In this document: positions 12,001 to 26,400 of the stretch, piece by piece
Layout: each line of letters opens with the position of its first letter
How positions within the stretch are numbered: position 1 is the first letter of the stretch
Origin: Echiichthys vipera
Lineage: Eukaryota; Chordata; Actinopteri; Perciformes; Trachinidae
Direction: 5' to 3'
DNA length: 64,000 nucleotides
Assembly: GCA_963691815.1 (NCBI GenBank)
Contig: OY829645.1
Span: 9,038,856-9,102,855 of the forward strand
The notes under the pieces: model-generated
What the model was told of the DNA's origin: nothing
The model's input: only the letters and a program-made list of their open reading frames with translations
The model's database searches: none
Translations under genes and position numbers: made by a program

Positions 12001-15000
12001 CCACTGTATTCTGGCCATCCACTTCTCATGCATTTGATGACAGACTACAGCTCGCTGTCAGTTGCAGTGGCCATTTTGATGCTTTCCCTCCTGCTTGGAG
12101 ATGCTGGGATGCCTCGCACCACCAAAGCTACATAACCTCATAAGCCGCATTACGAGACGCTGACATCTCAAGGGAACGTTATCGAGGCTCTGGCTGTTGA
12201 TGAGCGGCACCAGTGGCTTATGATCAGTCTCAAGCCTAAATTCATCTAGGCCACCCAGATACTTTTCATAAGCCCACACACCAGCCAGACACTTCTCTAT
12301 CTGGGCATAGCGTAGAATCAGCTTCTGAGAGACGTCTGGAGCAGTAGGCTACTGGCTTCCACTCTTCTCCTTGGAGCTGAAGCAGCACAGCTCCTAGTCC
12401 TACTGGCATCTGCAGAAACAGCTGTAGGCATTGTGACGTCATAAAACGAAAGAACAGGTGCTTAAGTCAGCATTCTTTTAATGTCCCCAAAAGCCGACTG
12501 CTGCTGCCAGTGTCCCCAGGTCCAGATGTTCTTGCTCTTTAGCAGCTCATCCAACGTATGTCCCACCACTGCAAGGGCTGGGACGAACCTCCCCAGGTAA
12601 TTCACCATGCCGAGGACTCTTTTCTAGCTCCTGCACATTTTCAGTCTGTGGCAGCTGGTGTATGGCCTCCACTTTTTCAGGGTCCGGTCTGACCCTTGAC
12701 TGGTTGATGAGATGACTCAGGAAGTGTAGCTGGCTCTGCCTGAGGGAGCATTTCTCCTTGTTGAGTTTCAACCCATCCAACTCCACACGCTGCAGCACCT
12801 TCTCGAGTCAGGCATCATGTTGCTCCATCGAGGTCCCATAGATTAGGATGTGATCTACGAAGACTGTCATGCCTTCCAGTCCTTCTAGAGTCTCCAGTTT
12901 CTTCTACTGAAAGTTCTCTGGTGCACTTGTTATGACGAAAGGTAATCTTTTGAAACAGTATCTGCCAAATGGTGTTATGAATGTTGCCAGTTTGCAGCTG
13001 TTTGGATACAAAGGGATCTGCCAGAATCCACTGGCAGCATCAAGGGAAGAAAACACAGTTGCTTTGGCTGTTATCTCATCTGAGGTAGGTAGGATGTAGC
13101 GTTCTCTTTTGACTGACTTATTTAGTTTTGTCAGGTCAATGCAGATTCGGGTTGTGCCTGTGTTCTTCTTCAGAGCTACTACCATGGGAGTGCATCATTC
13201 AGTAGGTTGTGTCAACTGCTCAATGACTGTCCAGTGTTCTCTCAGGGTCGAGTGTGTGACATGTGTCATGTCAAGCTTGTAGTTGAACAGTCAACTCTTC
13301 ACTTTTCTCATTAGCATCAGACACTGAACCCAGAAAATAAGAGGTCTGCTCATCCCTTTCAGTCTCTGTGACCTTAATCACTGACCTGCTGCGACATACT
13401 CTGGCCCAGTGTCCCATTCCATGTTCAGTTGTGGCAGGTAGCTCTTTCTGCAGGGCACTTTTCATCTCTATAATGCTGTGTTTTCCCACATTTGCCACAT
13501 CCCCCCCCCCCAAACATCTAAACAAACCGGCACAAGAAAAGCGTCTTCTGTAACCTTGGCAACAAAATATTAACTGTTCTGCGTTCCAATGTTTGGAACA
13601 AATAACATTAGTTCCATTACATATACTATATATGACACGTTACTCTAAAATAACCTCGATCCTGTCCTGTTCGTCCCGAAAATTAACCTTATAGTCTATG
13701 AACAGGCTAAAGAGCTCTCTGTATGCTGTGATATGTGACTGGAGGCTTGAAGGCAAAAAGTTACCTGACTTTCGGAGCGCTGCCAAATCGTCAAATTGTT
13801 GAGCAGATGTCAGCAGTTGTAGAGACAAAGTCTATATCTTTGAAAGCTTTCTTCAGCTCAGCTTAGCTTCCATCAGATAACTTGCAAATTATTTTTTACC
13901 TGGGAGTCTTCAGTCACCTGTGGCCGGTATTTCCTCTAGGATCTGTTTGAAAGATGACAAGTCAACTGTGGTGATGGGCAACATCTCATCCACCACATAT
14001 CCAGCCACAAGCTTCATTAGTTGTTTGTTGCTTGTAGCCTGTTGTCCACAACCACGATTCAAATCCAGTCTCTGTTGTTTAGCCTCTGAGGGGCTACAGC
14101 TGTAAATGTGTCCATTGTTCCACCTTATCGCTGCAGGGTGACGTGCACGCAAAAAAATAGTCTGGCAGGGATTTAAAAAATAATAAAAGTCCAGGCTGGG
14201 GATTGCATTGTTCAGTTTAATTCAGTGACAAAAAGTAATGTTGTAACGAGATGTTTTTTGGAACTGTGATATTATTACTGATTTTCTTTTATTAGTAATT
14301 GTTTACACTACTTGTTACTGGGGAAAGTAATATCATTACAGTAACGTGTTACTAGTAACTAGTAATGCGTTACTGCCCAACAGTGATGATAACACCATTT
14401 GTGAGAATGAATGAGGTTTTGAGGGGATCCCTCTGCGTGATTTGCTGACAGCTGTTTGGTGTTTCAGGGGATTCTGATAGCGGGAAATGAAGCTCAGAAG
14501 CAGAAGTATTTGCCCAAACTGGCTTCAGGAGAGCACATCGCAGCATTCTGTCTGACTGAGCCTGGAAGGTAAAAAATGAAATGTCGTTGAGATTAGAGCA
14601 CATTACTACACTTTATGTTTACAGAGAAAATCTTTATTTTGCTGCTATAATTTATGCTCTGAATTTTGAGTACAGCTCCATTTAAGCAGCAAAACTAAAA
14701 ACTATGTTTCTAAACTTGAAAGAGAAAACAGATCTGAACCTTTAGCTTCTGAGATGGTCAGTGAAGATACAGTAAATGCACACAGCGGAGCAGCAGCTTT
14801 CCAGCACTGCTCTGTTGACATTTTAGAGAATACAATTAATATTTCACTGATCTATTTTATCACCCACCTGCAACCCGTCCGCTATAAATTAATTGTGGGT
14901 CCTCAGATAGAACTGCAGTCAGTGCATCATTAATCTTACTATCAGAATAATGCACCCTTTAAATTGCAGGAAAACACTGAAAATGACTGCGTTGGTCTGA

Positions 15001-18000
15001 AACTAGCAACAATAGTTGCGCTGCGCGCACTGTGGAGTGAGAAATAGAGCCCGAAAACTTCTGAGGGAGTGAATACTGTGTATAGGTACTGTAGCTGGCG
15101 CAGTCATTTAAAACAAGGATAAAATGTAGTGCTGGACCATATAGCCAAAATCTTCTTTCCCAATTTAGGTAATTTCATATCTCTATATATATCACGATAT
15201 AGCATGTTTTCTGGTAATTCATTTAATAGATATTCTTTAATCGTTTCTCGCAATATCTCGATATATGATTTCACCATGATACGATTCCATTGAAAGATGA
15301 TATGTGATCATATCGAATTATCCCCCAGCCCTAGTAAAATGTTGACCAGACTGTCTGAGGAGTCCAATTATGAGAATTCAAACCAATCAGAAATGACTAA
15401 GTAGATTAGCTTGACTCACTCAGTTTGATCGTTTCAGTGGAAGTGATGCAGCCTCCATTCAGACCCGCGCAACCCTGTCAGAAGACGGAAAACATTACCT
15501 GATCAGCGGCTCGAAGGTGAGAGCAATGAAGCTTGCAAATGTTTGATCTGAGCTTCAGTTTTTTTATCATCTTGCATCATTTGTTTGCCATAAACTCTAA
15601 AGATCCCATGCCTTTCCACCTGTGTTGTCAGATCTGGATTTCAAACGGAGACATAGCAGATATTATGACAGTTTTTGCCCGGACGGAGGTGGTTGTAGAT
15701 GGAGTGAAGAAAGATAAGATTTCAGCTTTTATCATGGAGAGGTCCTTTGGGGGTGTCAACAACGGCAAGCCTGAGGACAAACTGGGCATCCGGGGCTCCA
15801 ACAGTAAGCCTCTTGCGATTTGAATAGAAGGATAAACACAGAGTGGTCTTGGTAGGGATTGTGCCTTTTTATGTCATTTGCAAATAAACAGTTTGACTTT
15901 TTCAGCCTGTGAAGTTACCTTTGACAACGTCCCAGTGCCAGTGGAGAATGTAATAGGAGAAGTAGGTGGTGGATTCAAGGTAAGCTATATCCTGTCCTCA
16001 ACACAATCTCACATGACTTTATCTGTAACAGTGTGCTGATTTGTAAACCAACCTTTTGATTGTACCCTAGCGTCAGAACCAACAGAGCTAAGAACTAATT
16101 TATTCCCATGGCAATAACACAATTAAATAAGATCTGAGGAGTGGCACGACACAGGGACATTTCTGAAGTCTAACAACAGTAAGGCAAGGCTAGGCAAGTT
16201 TATTTGTATAGCACAATTTAACAACAAGGTATTTCAAAGAGCTTTACATAAAACATTAAAAGCTTTAAAAAGAAACACATTTAAAAGTCTTTATAGTTTA
16301 GTCTATACATTTATTACACAAGGCCTTTAGGGAAGATTGCAATAATCGACACTTGTTTGTGTTACTGTATTATATTTATTAATGTGTGTATGTAAATGTA
16401 AGTGTCCAAGAAATCAGTGTTGTAGATGTCTGAATCAATGTCTGTATCCGTGAATCGTGTGTCAATGTGTCTATGCTGTAAACAAAATTGCTTCTGGAGG
16501 ACATTAACGTTTTCTACCTACCTACCTACCTACCTACCTACCTACCTTTTTCTTTGTGTTGGAAAGGTTGCCATGAACATCCTGAACTCAGGGCGGTTCA
16601 GTATGGGCTCTTCTTCAGCTGGAATGATTAAAAAAATGATTGGTAAAAACCCTTTACAGCAGCTGAAATAACTGATGAAGAACTTACATGTGTGGGTTTT
16701 GTAAAATGTCTTGATCTCTGTCTGACTGCATGTAGAACTGACCTCTGAGTACGCCGCAACCAGGAAGCAGTTCAACAAAAGTCTGGCTGAATTTGGAATG
16801 ATTCAGGTACAGTCCACAGTTCCCTCATTGGACCTTTGTGAATAAACACCAGTCTGGTCAGGGCTGAAATAATGTTTGTTTTTTCCCTGTTACTGTAGGA
16901 GAAGTTTGCATTGATGGCTCTTAATGCCTTTGTTATGGAGAGCATGGCGTACCTTACTGCAGGGATGATGGACAGACCGGGGCTTCCAGACTGTTCTCTT
17001 GAGGCTGCCATGGTCAAGGTCAGGTAGCTTTGTCATGAAACTTTGTTCATATAAAAGCAGCCTAAAAGAAAATGTTTCACAATGTGCATTTTCTATCATC
17101 TGTTCAGGTGTTCAGCTCAGAGGGAGGCTGGATTTGTGTCAGCGAAGCTCTTCAGGTCCTTGGAGGTCTGGGTTATACGAAGAACTACCCCTATGAGCGC
17201 TACGTCAGGGACTGTCGCATCCTGCCTATCTTTGAGGTACTTCTGTTAGGACGGGGTCACGGTGTTAATTTCCGTTATTGTGTTAATGGTAATTTGCATA
17301 ATGTGTAAGCATTGAGCTAGCAGACTTTTAATTTAATTTTTCACTATAAAACATTGCAATGATGCAAATGAACAGTAATATCTACTCGACTAAGCTCTAA
17401 TTATTTGCCTGGTTGTTGTGGCAGTTATACTAGCTATAAGAGTTATTCTTCTTGTTAGAATGATATTGCCATTGAAGCTCGTTTCCGTTGTAAAAAACTG
17501 TAATTCCCACTATGTGTTAGCATTGAGCCAAAGACTGTATCCACTATTGGCTTCATAAAGGCTTAGTTTTGACAGCAGCCTATAAAAACAGTTCTTGGCT
17601 CTTTACCCTCTTGGTAGTTCACCCCATAACAAAACATCTTTTAGGTATTTATCTGTGTTTTGCTAGCAGACAGGATTGACAAGGAGGCACCCTAACACAA
17701 TACAAAGTCAGCGTTTTTACAAGATTTACTTTACACAGACTTTAAATCTGGGTCGTAGTTACCAATAAAAACACCAGAGACAGGGGCGGAGTGGCCATCT
17801 GGACAATCGGGAGATTTCCCGGGCTAACACATATTGTGTCTCTACATCTCACTCATGGTTAGTACAGTGTCACACTCACTCTCATTCATCCAGCCTACTG
17901 ATTTTTGTTTAGCTTCCTATCTTGATCTAATTATTTTTATTCAGACATTACATAACTTTCATGACCACAAATATAAAATGGGCAACGATTGAACTTGTTT

Positions 18001-18254
18001 TTTTGTTCATAAATTAATGTAGAATGGTCAGAGCAAAGCCTCATGGGAAATGGGAACTACGTATGGCTCCAATGATCGCTCCGTGTTTAAAATGGTCAGA
18101 AATCACAGATTTATTCAGAAACAACCAGGCCTCAATTAGTGCTTCAGGTGAGTGGACAGGAAAACGGTTAGCTCAAGCTTTGACATTGTTGAGAATTAGC
18201 TGAACATTTGAGCTGAGTTCTTCAAAGTTCCTCCTCAGTGGGGGCAGAGTGGGG

Positions 18255-18310
<56 letters not shown>

Positions 18311-20192
18311 CTGTCCTGGTGGAGGGGATGGGTTGGGCCAGTTGTGGGCCGGTGCAGTCAGGATTGTCCCGGCGGATTTTTGTGTCCCACTCCGCCCCTG
18401 ACCAGAGGTCATGTTCCTTGTCTTTTTCTTTCAGCCACACACAGAGTTCACACAAATAGTGTGATGTGAAAACCAGACCACAATCTTCAAATTACATTCC
18501 CTAGAAAATATTTCACGTCAGATTTTCTGAAGAATGGTGATTTAATTCAGTTTTTTAGACAATGGGTTTATGTACACAGTGAGTCTACTGTACTAGTCTA
18601 CTGGGGTTTGTTTAAGAGAATCCATTCTGCATGTGGCCACCAGGGGGCACATTTGACTTTGAAATTAAAGGTCTTACATGGCTTGTGTTTTAGGATTCCT
18701 CTATAGTTGGATGAAATAGAGTTGGATGAATGGATTGAGCAGCAGCTTATCAGTGTCTGTGCCGTCAATCATAATCAGTCAAAATCAGTCAAAATCAGAT
18801 TGTTTTAATGGGATTTTTATTGATAGGACAATGTTGAACTCTTGTAAATATCAAAATGTAGCGTGGTGCCCTGTTATCCCACAGTTAGGCCCAATCCCAT
18901 TTCACCCCTTAGCCCTAACCCTCGGTTTTGCACTTTCACGTGTATGGGTAGGGGTGTCTCAATTCCCCCTGGCATCTAAGGGCAGGGCTAAGGGAGAGGG
19001 CTGGATAGTCCTCCAAACAGAGATTTTTCAGACCTACACTTCAAACAGAGGGCTATGAAATATTATTCATTATCATATAAAATCCAGAGACACTAATACG
19101 TAAGTTAGCATGTTGTGTAGCTAGACAAACTCTATACTAGATACTTTACACTGGTCCACCAGCACTCCCAGGCATTGAAGACATTTTTGTTTTCTGAAAA
19201 GTCTTCGCTTAGCTGCAGACGAGTGCAAAAGGATGTCAATAGTCCACGCAAGCCGTAGCAGCTGAGAACAGCACGTTGAATCTCCAGCAAATATACGTTG
19301 CATCTGCTTATGTAAAGCCGTACATAATGACGTATTGCGTTTGGTGGTGTCCCATTTCATAGGGTTAGATTTTCAACCCTTACCCCTTGTAACACTGTTT
19401 CAAGGGGTAGGGGAAGGGGAAGGAGTACAAATGAGAAATGGGATTGGGCTCTCTGGATGTACAGCGCTGGGATAAAGCTGACATCCAGGGCCGGATGTAA
19501 AGCGCGCTTCGCTATCTGTTTTGCACCATTGGCGTAGCTCTGCCCAAGACGATTGTGATTAGTTTAAATAAATACAAATAAGAAGTTCGTTTTTTTTCTC
19601 CTATCCCATAATGATAAGCCTGTGTAGCCAGACTGTAGTCCACAATGCTGTGGAGATTCTGGTAATGTGAGACAATCCCACAGTAGACCCCCATCCCCAC
19701 TCACACACCTTTTTGTCGTGTTCTTTATGGGCTGTATTGCCACTTATATAAAGCATGAAAAATATGAAACTGACAGTGTGTGAAACTGACAGCTGTTTTT
19801 TTGTTTTTTTTTTATTCTGTTGCTGTTTAAGGGGACCAATGAAATCCTGAGGATGTACATCGCTCTCACTGGAATGCAGTATGCTGGCAAAGTTCTCACA
19901 GGAAAAGTCAAGTAAGAATATGAAGAACTGCGTCCTAAATAACGGTCTGCTGTAGAAGAATAACATGCTGTGATTGACCAATCAGGTTGATCATTCTCTG
20001 TGGGTTCTTCGCTGTAAGTGACTTCTTTCACTTTACACATAATCATTTGTTCCATAGTTGTTGTTTTTGTGGGGGGTTTTTTAAACATATGTTTATTGCA
20101 CATTTTGTTAATTTACAAACAGTGAACAACATAGAAAATGAAGGCACATACAGGAAACGTCAATAAAAATAATAGCAATAATAATGATGAAA

Positions 20193-20242
<50 letters not shown>

Positions 20243-20362
20243 TAAATAAAAAACATTAACTGAATAAATGACCGAAGAAGAAAAAAGAGAATAAATAACT
20301 ACAATTTAAAAAATGTAAAATAAAATAAAGAAATAGAAAATAAGTAAACAAATAAATGTGTA

Positions 20363-20412
<50 letters not shown>

Positions 20413-23400
20413 GATATACACACAAAGAAACATAGATCTATGAAAAGGTCTAAATGTATATACTAAATCAAGACAAAATGAAAAGATAGATAAATCTCAA
20501 GTTCAGCTCATCATTCCAGCCATCTACTGCAATATCATTTTTCTCAAGGAAATTATAGAAAACCTTCCAGATTTTCCAAAATTTGTCAAGCTTATTTTTC
20601 GCAGTGTAGCTTATCTTTTCTAAAGCCAGGTAGAAAGACATCCCTGTTAACCATTGGAAGGTAGTACAAGGCTTATCCCTTTTCGATGAACAGGCATTTT
20701 TTAGCTTTCAGAAAACCGATATTGAGTAAGGTTTTATTTTTGGGGGTCACAGTTGTCCGGGTAAATATTCAGTGAACATAACTTTGGTTTAAGTGAATTC
20801 CCACATGCAAGGGAATTAAGAACCTTTTTGTTGCTTCTATTTAATAGAAGTATCTGGAATATTTGGGTTGAAAAGGTGCAGCTTATTTGGGGTTATATAC
20901 TGTCTGTATTGTAGTTATTTAAATTTTGTATTCACAGTTTGAGTTTGAGCTGTTAAACAAGCTCCGGCCCATTCTTCCTGTCCTGTCATGATCTCCATGA
21001 TTGTAATATGTTTTGTGGATTACCTTAGAAACAAATTATAAAGAAAGGACACATGCGAGTCTGAAAATCTCACTGAAAAGTTGATATAGTTGGGGAAATT
21101 TAAAACTATTAACCTGCCTGGCTTGTACGAAACCTCTCAATTGAAGATATTTAAAGAAGTGTTTTGAGGGTATTCCATACTTGGCCTTAAGAAAGACATG
21201 AAAGTATGATTCTCTTTAAAGAGGTCAACTATTTTAGCTACACCATGAGATGCCCAAATTTTAAACCTGCTGTCTGCTCCTCCAGGCTGAAACGCATCAT
21301 TATTATAGGGGAAAACTGGCATACCTCTCCAGAGTATTCAAAAGCACTGTGCCAAATCGTTACTGTATTTTTGAGGAAGGGGTTTTTGGTCTGTTTTATT
21401 AATTTGTTTTTGTTGGCTGAATTCAAAGGAATATTAATTGAGTGAGTTTCTATTGAAACCCAAGCTGGGGGATGGTCCTTCACAAAATAGAATATTCCTG
21501 CTCTGATTTGAGCTGCCCAGTAATACCACATACGATTTGGTAGCTGTAATCCACCTCTATTGTATGGTAGATATAACAATGTGAGCCTAAGCCTGGGATG
21601 CCTGTTGTTCCAAATGAAGTAGGAGAAGAGCTTTTCATGTGACCAGGAAATAAATAAAGTGGGGGAGCAAGTGGAATAGATTGGAAAAGATACAAATACT
21701 TAGGTAAAATTGACATTTTAAAAACATTGACATGCAGTTTATCTGTTAAGGGATTGTAGTTCATTGGGATAATTTTGTCAATGGTAGGAGTTATCTTCAC
21801 ACCCAAATACACAAAACCTTTCAATGAAACCAGAAAAGGAGTATGAATTGGAGGGTTGATTTTCTCATTTTCATTCATAAATAATGTTACTGATTTGGTG
21901 CTATTTATTTTGTAACCTGCAAAGACCCCTAAAGGGTTTGTGAGATAAAGTAAACTAGGTAGAGTCTGTTTCAAGTTAGAACAAAACAGAATTACATCAT
22001 CTGCATATAAAGCTATGCAATGTTCAATATCTCCTATTTTTATTCCACCTAGGATGGTGTTTTTCCAAATCGCCATAGCAAGTGGCTCAATAGCAAGGGT
22101 AAACAGCAGGGGCGACGGGGGGCAACCCTGTCTTGTCCCCCTGTGCAGTTCAAAAGGTGTTGAAAATAACCCATTTGTTGAAACTACAGCCTGTGGAGCA
22201 GCATAAAGAAGTCAAAATGTTCTCCCTACACCAAACCTTTGCAGTCTCAAATAAATGTCAAAGGCCTTCTCGGCATCCAATGACAGAATGGCAGTGTCCG
22301 TACAGCCAGATTTATTAAACACTATATTAAGTACTCTACGGATATTGTGAAAGCCCTGCCTTCCCTGCACAAAGCCATTCTGATCAGAGTGAACTATTTC
22401 AGGCAAACTCAGTTCAAGCCATCTAGCCAATACTTTACAAATAATTTTGAGATCATTATTAAGCAGTGAAATTGGTCTGTAAGATCCACAGAGAGTGGGT
22501 GTCTTTTCTGGCTTCATCAACAAAGTCATTACTGCTGTATTGAGAGAAGGAGGAAGGGATCCCCTATCTAAAGACTCACGATACATCTGGAGCAGAGCTG
22601 GTATTAGTTTAGTTCTAAATGTTTTATATATCTCAATGGGAATCCTGTCCGGTCCAGGGTTTTTTCCCGCCTTCATGCTACCTATAACCGCAGACAATTC
22701 TTCGGCCACTAGGTCAAACTCTAGAGCAGCCTGAGAGTCTTTCTTTAGCGGGACAAAGTCCAATAAATCAAGAAATTCCTTTTGTTTTTGAAAAGCTGAG
22801 GTCGAATAATCTGACCGGTATAAATTTTCATAGAAGCTTGAAAAAATTGCATTAATTTCTTTAGGGTCACTAGTTACCAAGCCTTCATCTGTTTGTATTG
22901 TATTTATTGCTCTTTCAGTTTCCTTTTGTTTGATACGCCATGCTAGGAGCTTACTAGCTTTCTCACCCTGTTCATAATAGGACTGCTTCAGTTTCATCAA
23001 GTTTTTAGTTGCCTTATTTGTAGATAAAACAATGTATTCAGCTTTTGGCTCATTAAGTTCTACAAATAAGTGTTGAGAAGGATTTGCAAAGTAGATTGTT
23101 TCAATATTCTTTATCTTTTTTTCCCAGTTGTTCTATTTCCAATCTACACTGCTTGTGTAGCTCATCATTTGGCTCCTCAAAAAGCCTCCCATCATATAGC
23201 AGCTGATGTCTGATCTGTATTGATTTCAAAATAATAATCAATTTGTGTTCCAATAAATTTTATAAATGTTTCCAAAATGGGGAGTAATTCAAAGATTGGG
23301 TCATGTTTAGGATAAATGAAACCGAAGCATAATCTGAAATTATAACGCTATCAAAGCAGGATTATGAGACTGTAGATACCTAGGAGGCAGAAACCAAATA

Positions 23401-26400
23401 TTAACTAAATCTGGAGAAAGTCTGACATATACTAGAATAACAAGAGAAAGTTAGATGGTTAGGATGATTCTCTCTCCAGATGTCAATTAAACTAAATGCT
23501 TTAATATACTGTAGCAGCTCCTTTCTTGTCTGATTATGGGAAGCATCAATTTGAGTAGATCTATCCATGGCTGTAGAGCACAATTAAAGGTCCGCGCAGC
23601 CAAGGACAAAAACAGCTGTTTAAAAAAGACGGATTATCTTCATTGGCTTCACTACGCACATGTTGACTCGAGATCCGGCGTTTTCTGATATTATTGAATT
23701 CCTATTTTTTCATCTTTTTTTTGTGCCTTCTTACACTATTATGTGAATTCAGACTATCTTCAATCAGCTCCTGTGTCAAGTACTGGAAGCTCGTCTACAT
23801 GCAGATTTCAGTTTGTTATTCTATACTTTCTTCACAGCTTCATTTTATTTTAAATTTTTATCACATACCACAACAGGGTTATCTGAAGTATTCTTGCTTT
23901 CTGTTACTCATTTAGTCAAAGGGTTCTACTGACCTACATCAATACAGTCTATACATATGGTTTTATATAGGCAGGAATTCTATTAATCTTATTCGATGTG
24001 GAAGAATGCTTTCATGGCCTGCCTGCCTTGAGACATCTTTGTGCCCTCTGCTGGCTAATTTACTTTTTGCTGTTTGTTCTTTTTCCTCTGTGACTTAAAG
24101 GGTTAAATACTGTTATTGTTTGGAAAGAGACCCTGTTTTTTGGTTCTGTTTTACTCTTCCTCCAAACTCTCTTCCTCCACTACACTACAGAATACTTTAG
24201 GTCATGCAGTGTCAATCTAACTACTGGAGTGGGTCTAATTTCCTGTAATACAAAGAGCATGAACAACGTAATCAAAATAGGTAAGGTCTTGACACAGTTA
24301 CAGCCTCTTAAGAGGGATGTGATGTTCCTGCAGGAAACACATCTCAAATCAGCTGACATCTCAAGTATTAAGAGGGCGAGGATGAGCCACTTATTCCCTT
24401 CCAAATTTACAGATAGAGTTAGAGGGGCCGCCATCATCGTTCATAAAAGGGTCCTGTTTGAGCCAAGAAATGTAATCCTAGATACTGAAGGTCGCTATGT
24501 CATAGTTTCGGGCACACTTCAGAACACACCAGTGGTCTTCGGTTTATACACCCACCTGGGACTATGAACAGTTTTTCACAAGGCTATTTGACAAAATCCC
24601 AAATGCCGACAGTCACCAGTTATCATGGGTGGGGACTTTAACCTGGTGCAGGATGTGACCCTTTCCAAATCAGCACACACAGTAAAAACATATGCATCAC
24701 ATTTGGGAATTTCAGATCCTTGGAGGTTTAGATATCCCCATGGGAAAGCTTTCTCTTTTTTCTCCCGTCACACCACACATTCTCCCCAATTGATTTATTT
24801 TTACTCAATAATAATCTCCTCGACTGCTTGAATGCATGTGAATATCACCCAATAGTCACTTCTGACCACGCTCCTACCGCAGTTGACATTAGTTTTCCAC
24901 AAGATACAATTCCACGTTCACCATAGAGGTTCAGCTCACACTTACTGCTGGATAGTAAGTTTAAAGATTTTCTTGCAACGCAAATATGCTCTTACATAGA
25001 GTTTAATGACACCCATGATGTCAGCAGTGGCACTCTACGGGCAGCGCTTAAAGCTACTATTCGGGGACAAGTGATATCCCATATTTCTCAAATGAGAAGG
25101 GCTGAACGGGGTAGGCTGGTGGAAATTGTGGAGAAACTGGTGAAACTGGATGGAACTTACTCCACCTCTCCATTCCCCTCCCTTTATAAGAAACGATGAC
25201 TACTACATTCAGTACACAGCCTCTTAATGACACACGTAACAATCCAAACAAGCAATTGAGCAGGGCGATAAGGCAGGGAAACTGCTGGCGCAGCAGGGCA
25301 GCGCAGCTAGTTCTTCTAGACTGATCTCTAAGGGCGCACTCACACTGTCCTTCCGCACCGGGCCAAAACCGTTTTTTCGGCTAAAGCCTAGTGCGTTTGA
25401 CCAGTGTGAGTACACCTGCTCCACGCATCGCGATGACGTCAATCAATGCGTGTGACGTGTTACGGCGTGATCACGTATGGACAGCAAGACGCATTTGCGC
25501 GAGGCCCAGGCAGTGTGAGTACAAACGGCCCTGGGGAGAAGGAGGGGGGAGAAGTACCCTAAAGCCCGGGGCGCGGTGCAGAAGGACAGTGTGAGTGCGC
25601 CCTAAGGTCGCACTCGTACCGTGCCCAAACAGGTTTTATGGGTAAAGTCTAGTTCATTTGACCAGTGTGAGTGCAACCGTACCGCGCCTAGCTGCGGCCA
25701 GCTTGCCGGCCACGGACCGTTTGGGAGAGGTGGGCTTTTGTAAGTGAGTTTACACATGTACAAGCACGAGCGTGCGCACGTGTACGAGCATGAGGCCTAC
25801 GGCGGCTCTGACGTCATTTTATGTGCGCCTGTTCGAACATAGAAAAAAAAAGACGGACCATGCGCAGAAATTTAAAACAATGGCGGCGAAAGGTTCACGT
25901 TGGTGTGATGCGGAGGTGGAGTGTTTACTGCAGATTCGGTCGGATGAAAATATTCAAAAACAGTCGGACAAGACGCACAAAAACTCTGAGGTCTATGGAA
26001 AGCTTTGTAAACAAAGCGACGCATCGCGATGATGTCAATCGATGCGTGTGATGTGTTACGGCTTGATGACGTATGGACAGGCAAGAAGCATTCGCGCGAC
26101 GCCCAGGCAGTGCGAGTACAAACTGGCCTGGCCCGCGGGGGGAGAGGGACGGCGGGCTAAGTACCCTAAAGCCCGCGGCACGGTACGGATGGACAGTGTG
26201 AGTGCGCTATCAAATTCAACTACCAGACGGTAGCCACACTTCTGACCCAGTGATGATCAACAAGTCTTTTTCTGATTTCTATACCTCACTATATACTCCT
26301 GAATGCAGCCCCTATTCCCTTAGACGGCTTAATGTACCCTCAGATTAATATAAATATCTCTAGGGAACTCAGTAGACCTATCTCTCTGTTGGAGGTGCAT

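Larger units (their letters stand above)
8888..13637 (-). mobile_element. Degenerate Ty3/gypsy LTR retrotransposon
   Basis: On the - strand the order is: 5' LTR remnant (13637 to about 13511), Gag-like zinc-knuckle fragment, reverse transcriptase, RNase H, integrase zinc-binding region, integrase core, polypurine tract AAAGGGGGAGA near 10017-10028, then 3' LTR. Both LTR copies start TGTCATAT and share TTTGTTTAGATGTT. The flanks CGTTG (8883-8887) and CGTTA (13638-13642) fit a 5-base target duplication with one mismatch. A hAT element (9052-9988) splits the 3' LTR, and another insertion (about 11025-11697) splits integrase. Frames are broken throughout, so it is inactive. Confidence 0.7.
8779..14385 (-). 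mobile_element. hAT transposon interrupted by a gypsy retrotransposon (nested composite) in ACAD9 intron 4
   Basis: The left end is CAGTGTTAGTCTCGTTACTC. The right end in reverse complement is CACTGTTGGGCAGTAACGC. Both continue into imperfect GTAACG/TTACT-rich arms. The flanks are ATGATAAT (8771-8778) and ATGATAAC (14386-14393), an 8-base duplication with one mismatch, as expected for hAT. The right part keeps an N-terminal transposase remnant on the - strand. The rest of the interior was replaced or split by the gypsy element at about 8888-13637. Confidence 0.7.
20080..23590 (-). mobile_element. 5'-truncated L1-type LINE in ACAD9 intron 13
   Basis: The - strand carries, in order, an endonuclease C-terminal scrap (about 23583-23401), a long reverse transcriptase frame (23000-22212) and its continuation with the YADD box (22076-21480). 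A long 3' region follows and ends with AATAAA and an A-rich stretch near 20080. It contains an AT microsatellite (20198-20238) and a TCTA microsatellite (20365-20413). A frameshift near 22212 breaks ORF2 and the 5' end is missing, so it cannot move by itself. Confidence 0.8.

Noticed and set aside
18222..18459. Frames of alternating Val-Cys or Thr-His
   Set aside because: Translation of a CA microsatellite.
20198..20413. Possible CRISPR-like spaced repeats
   Set aside because: These are plain AT and TCTA microsatellites without spacers, in a eukaryotic LINE.
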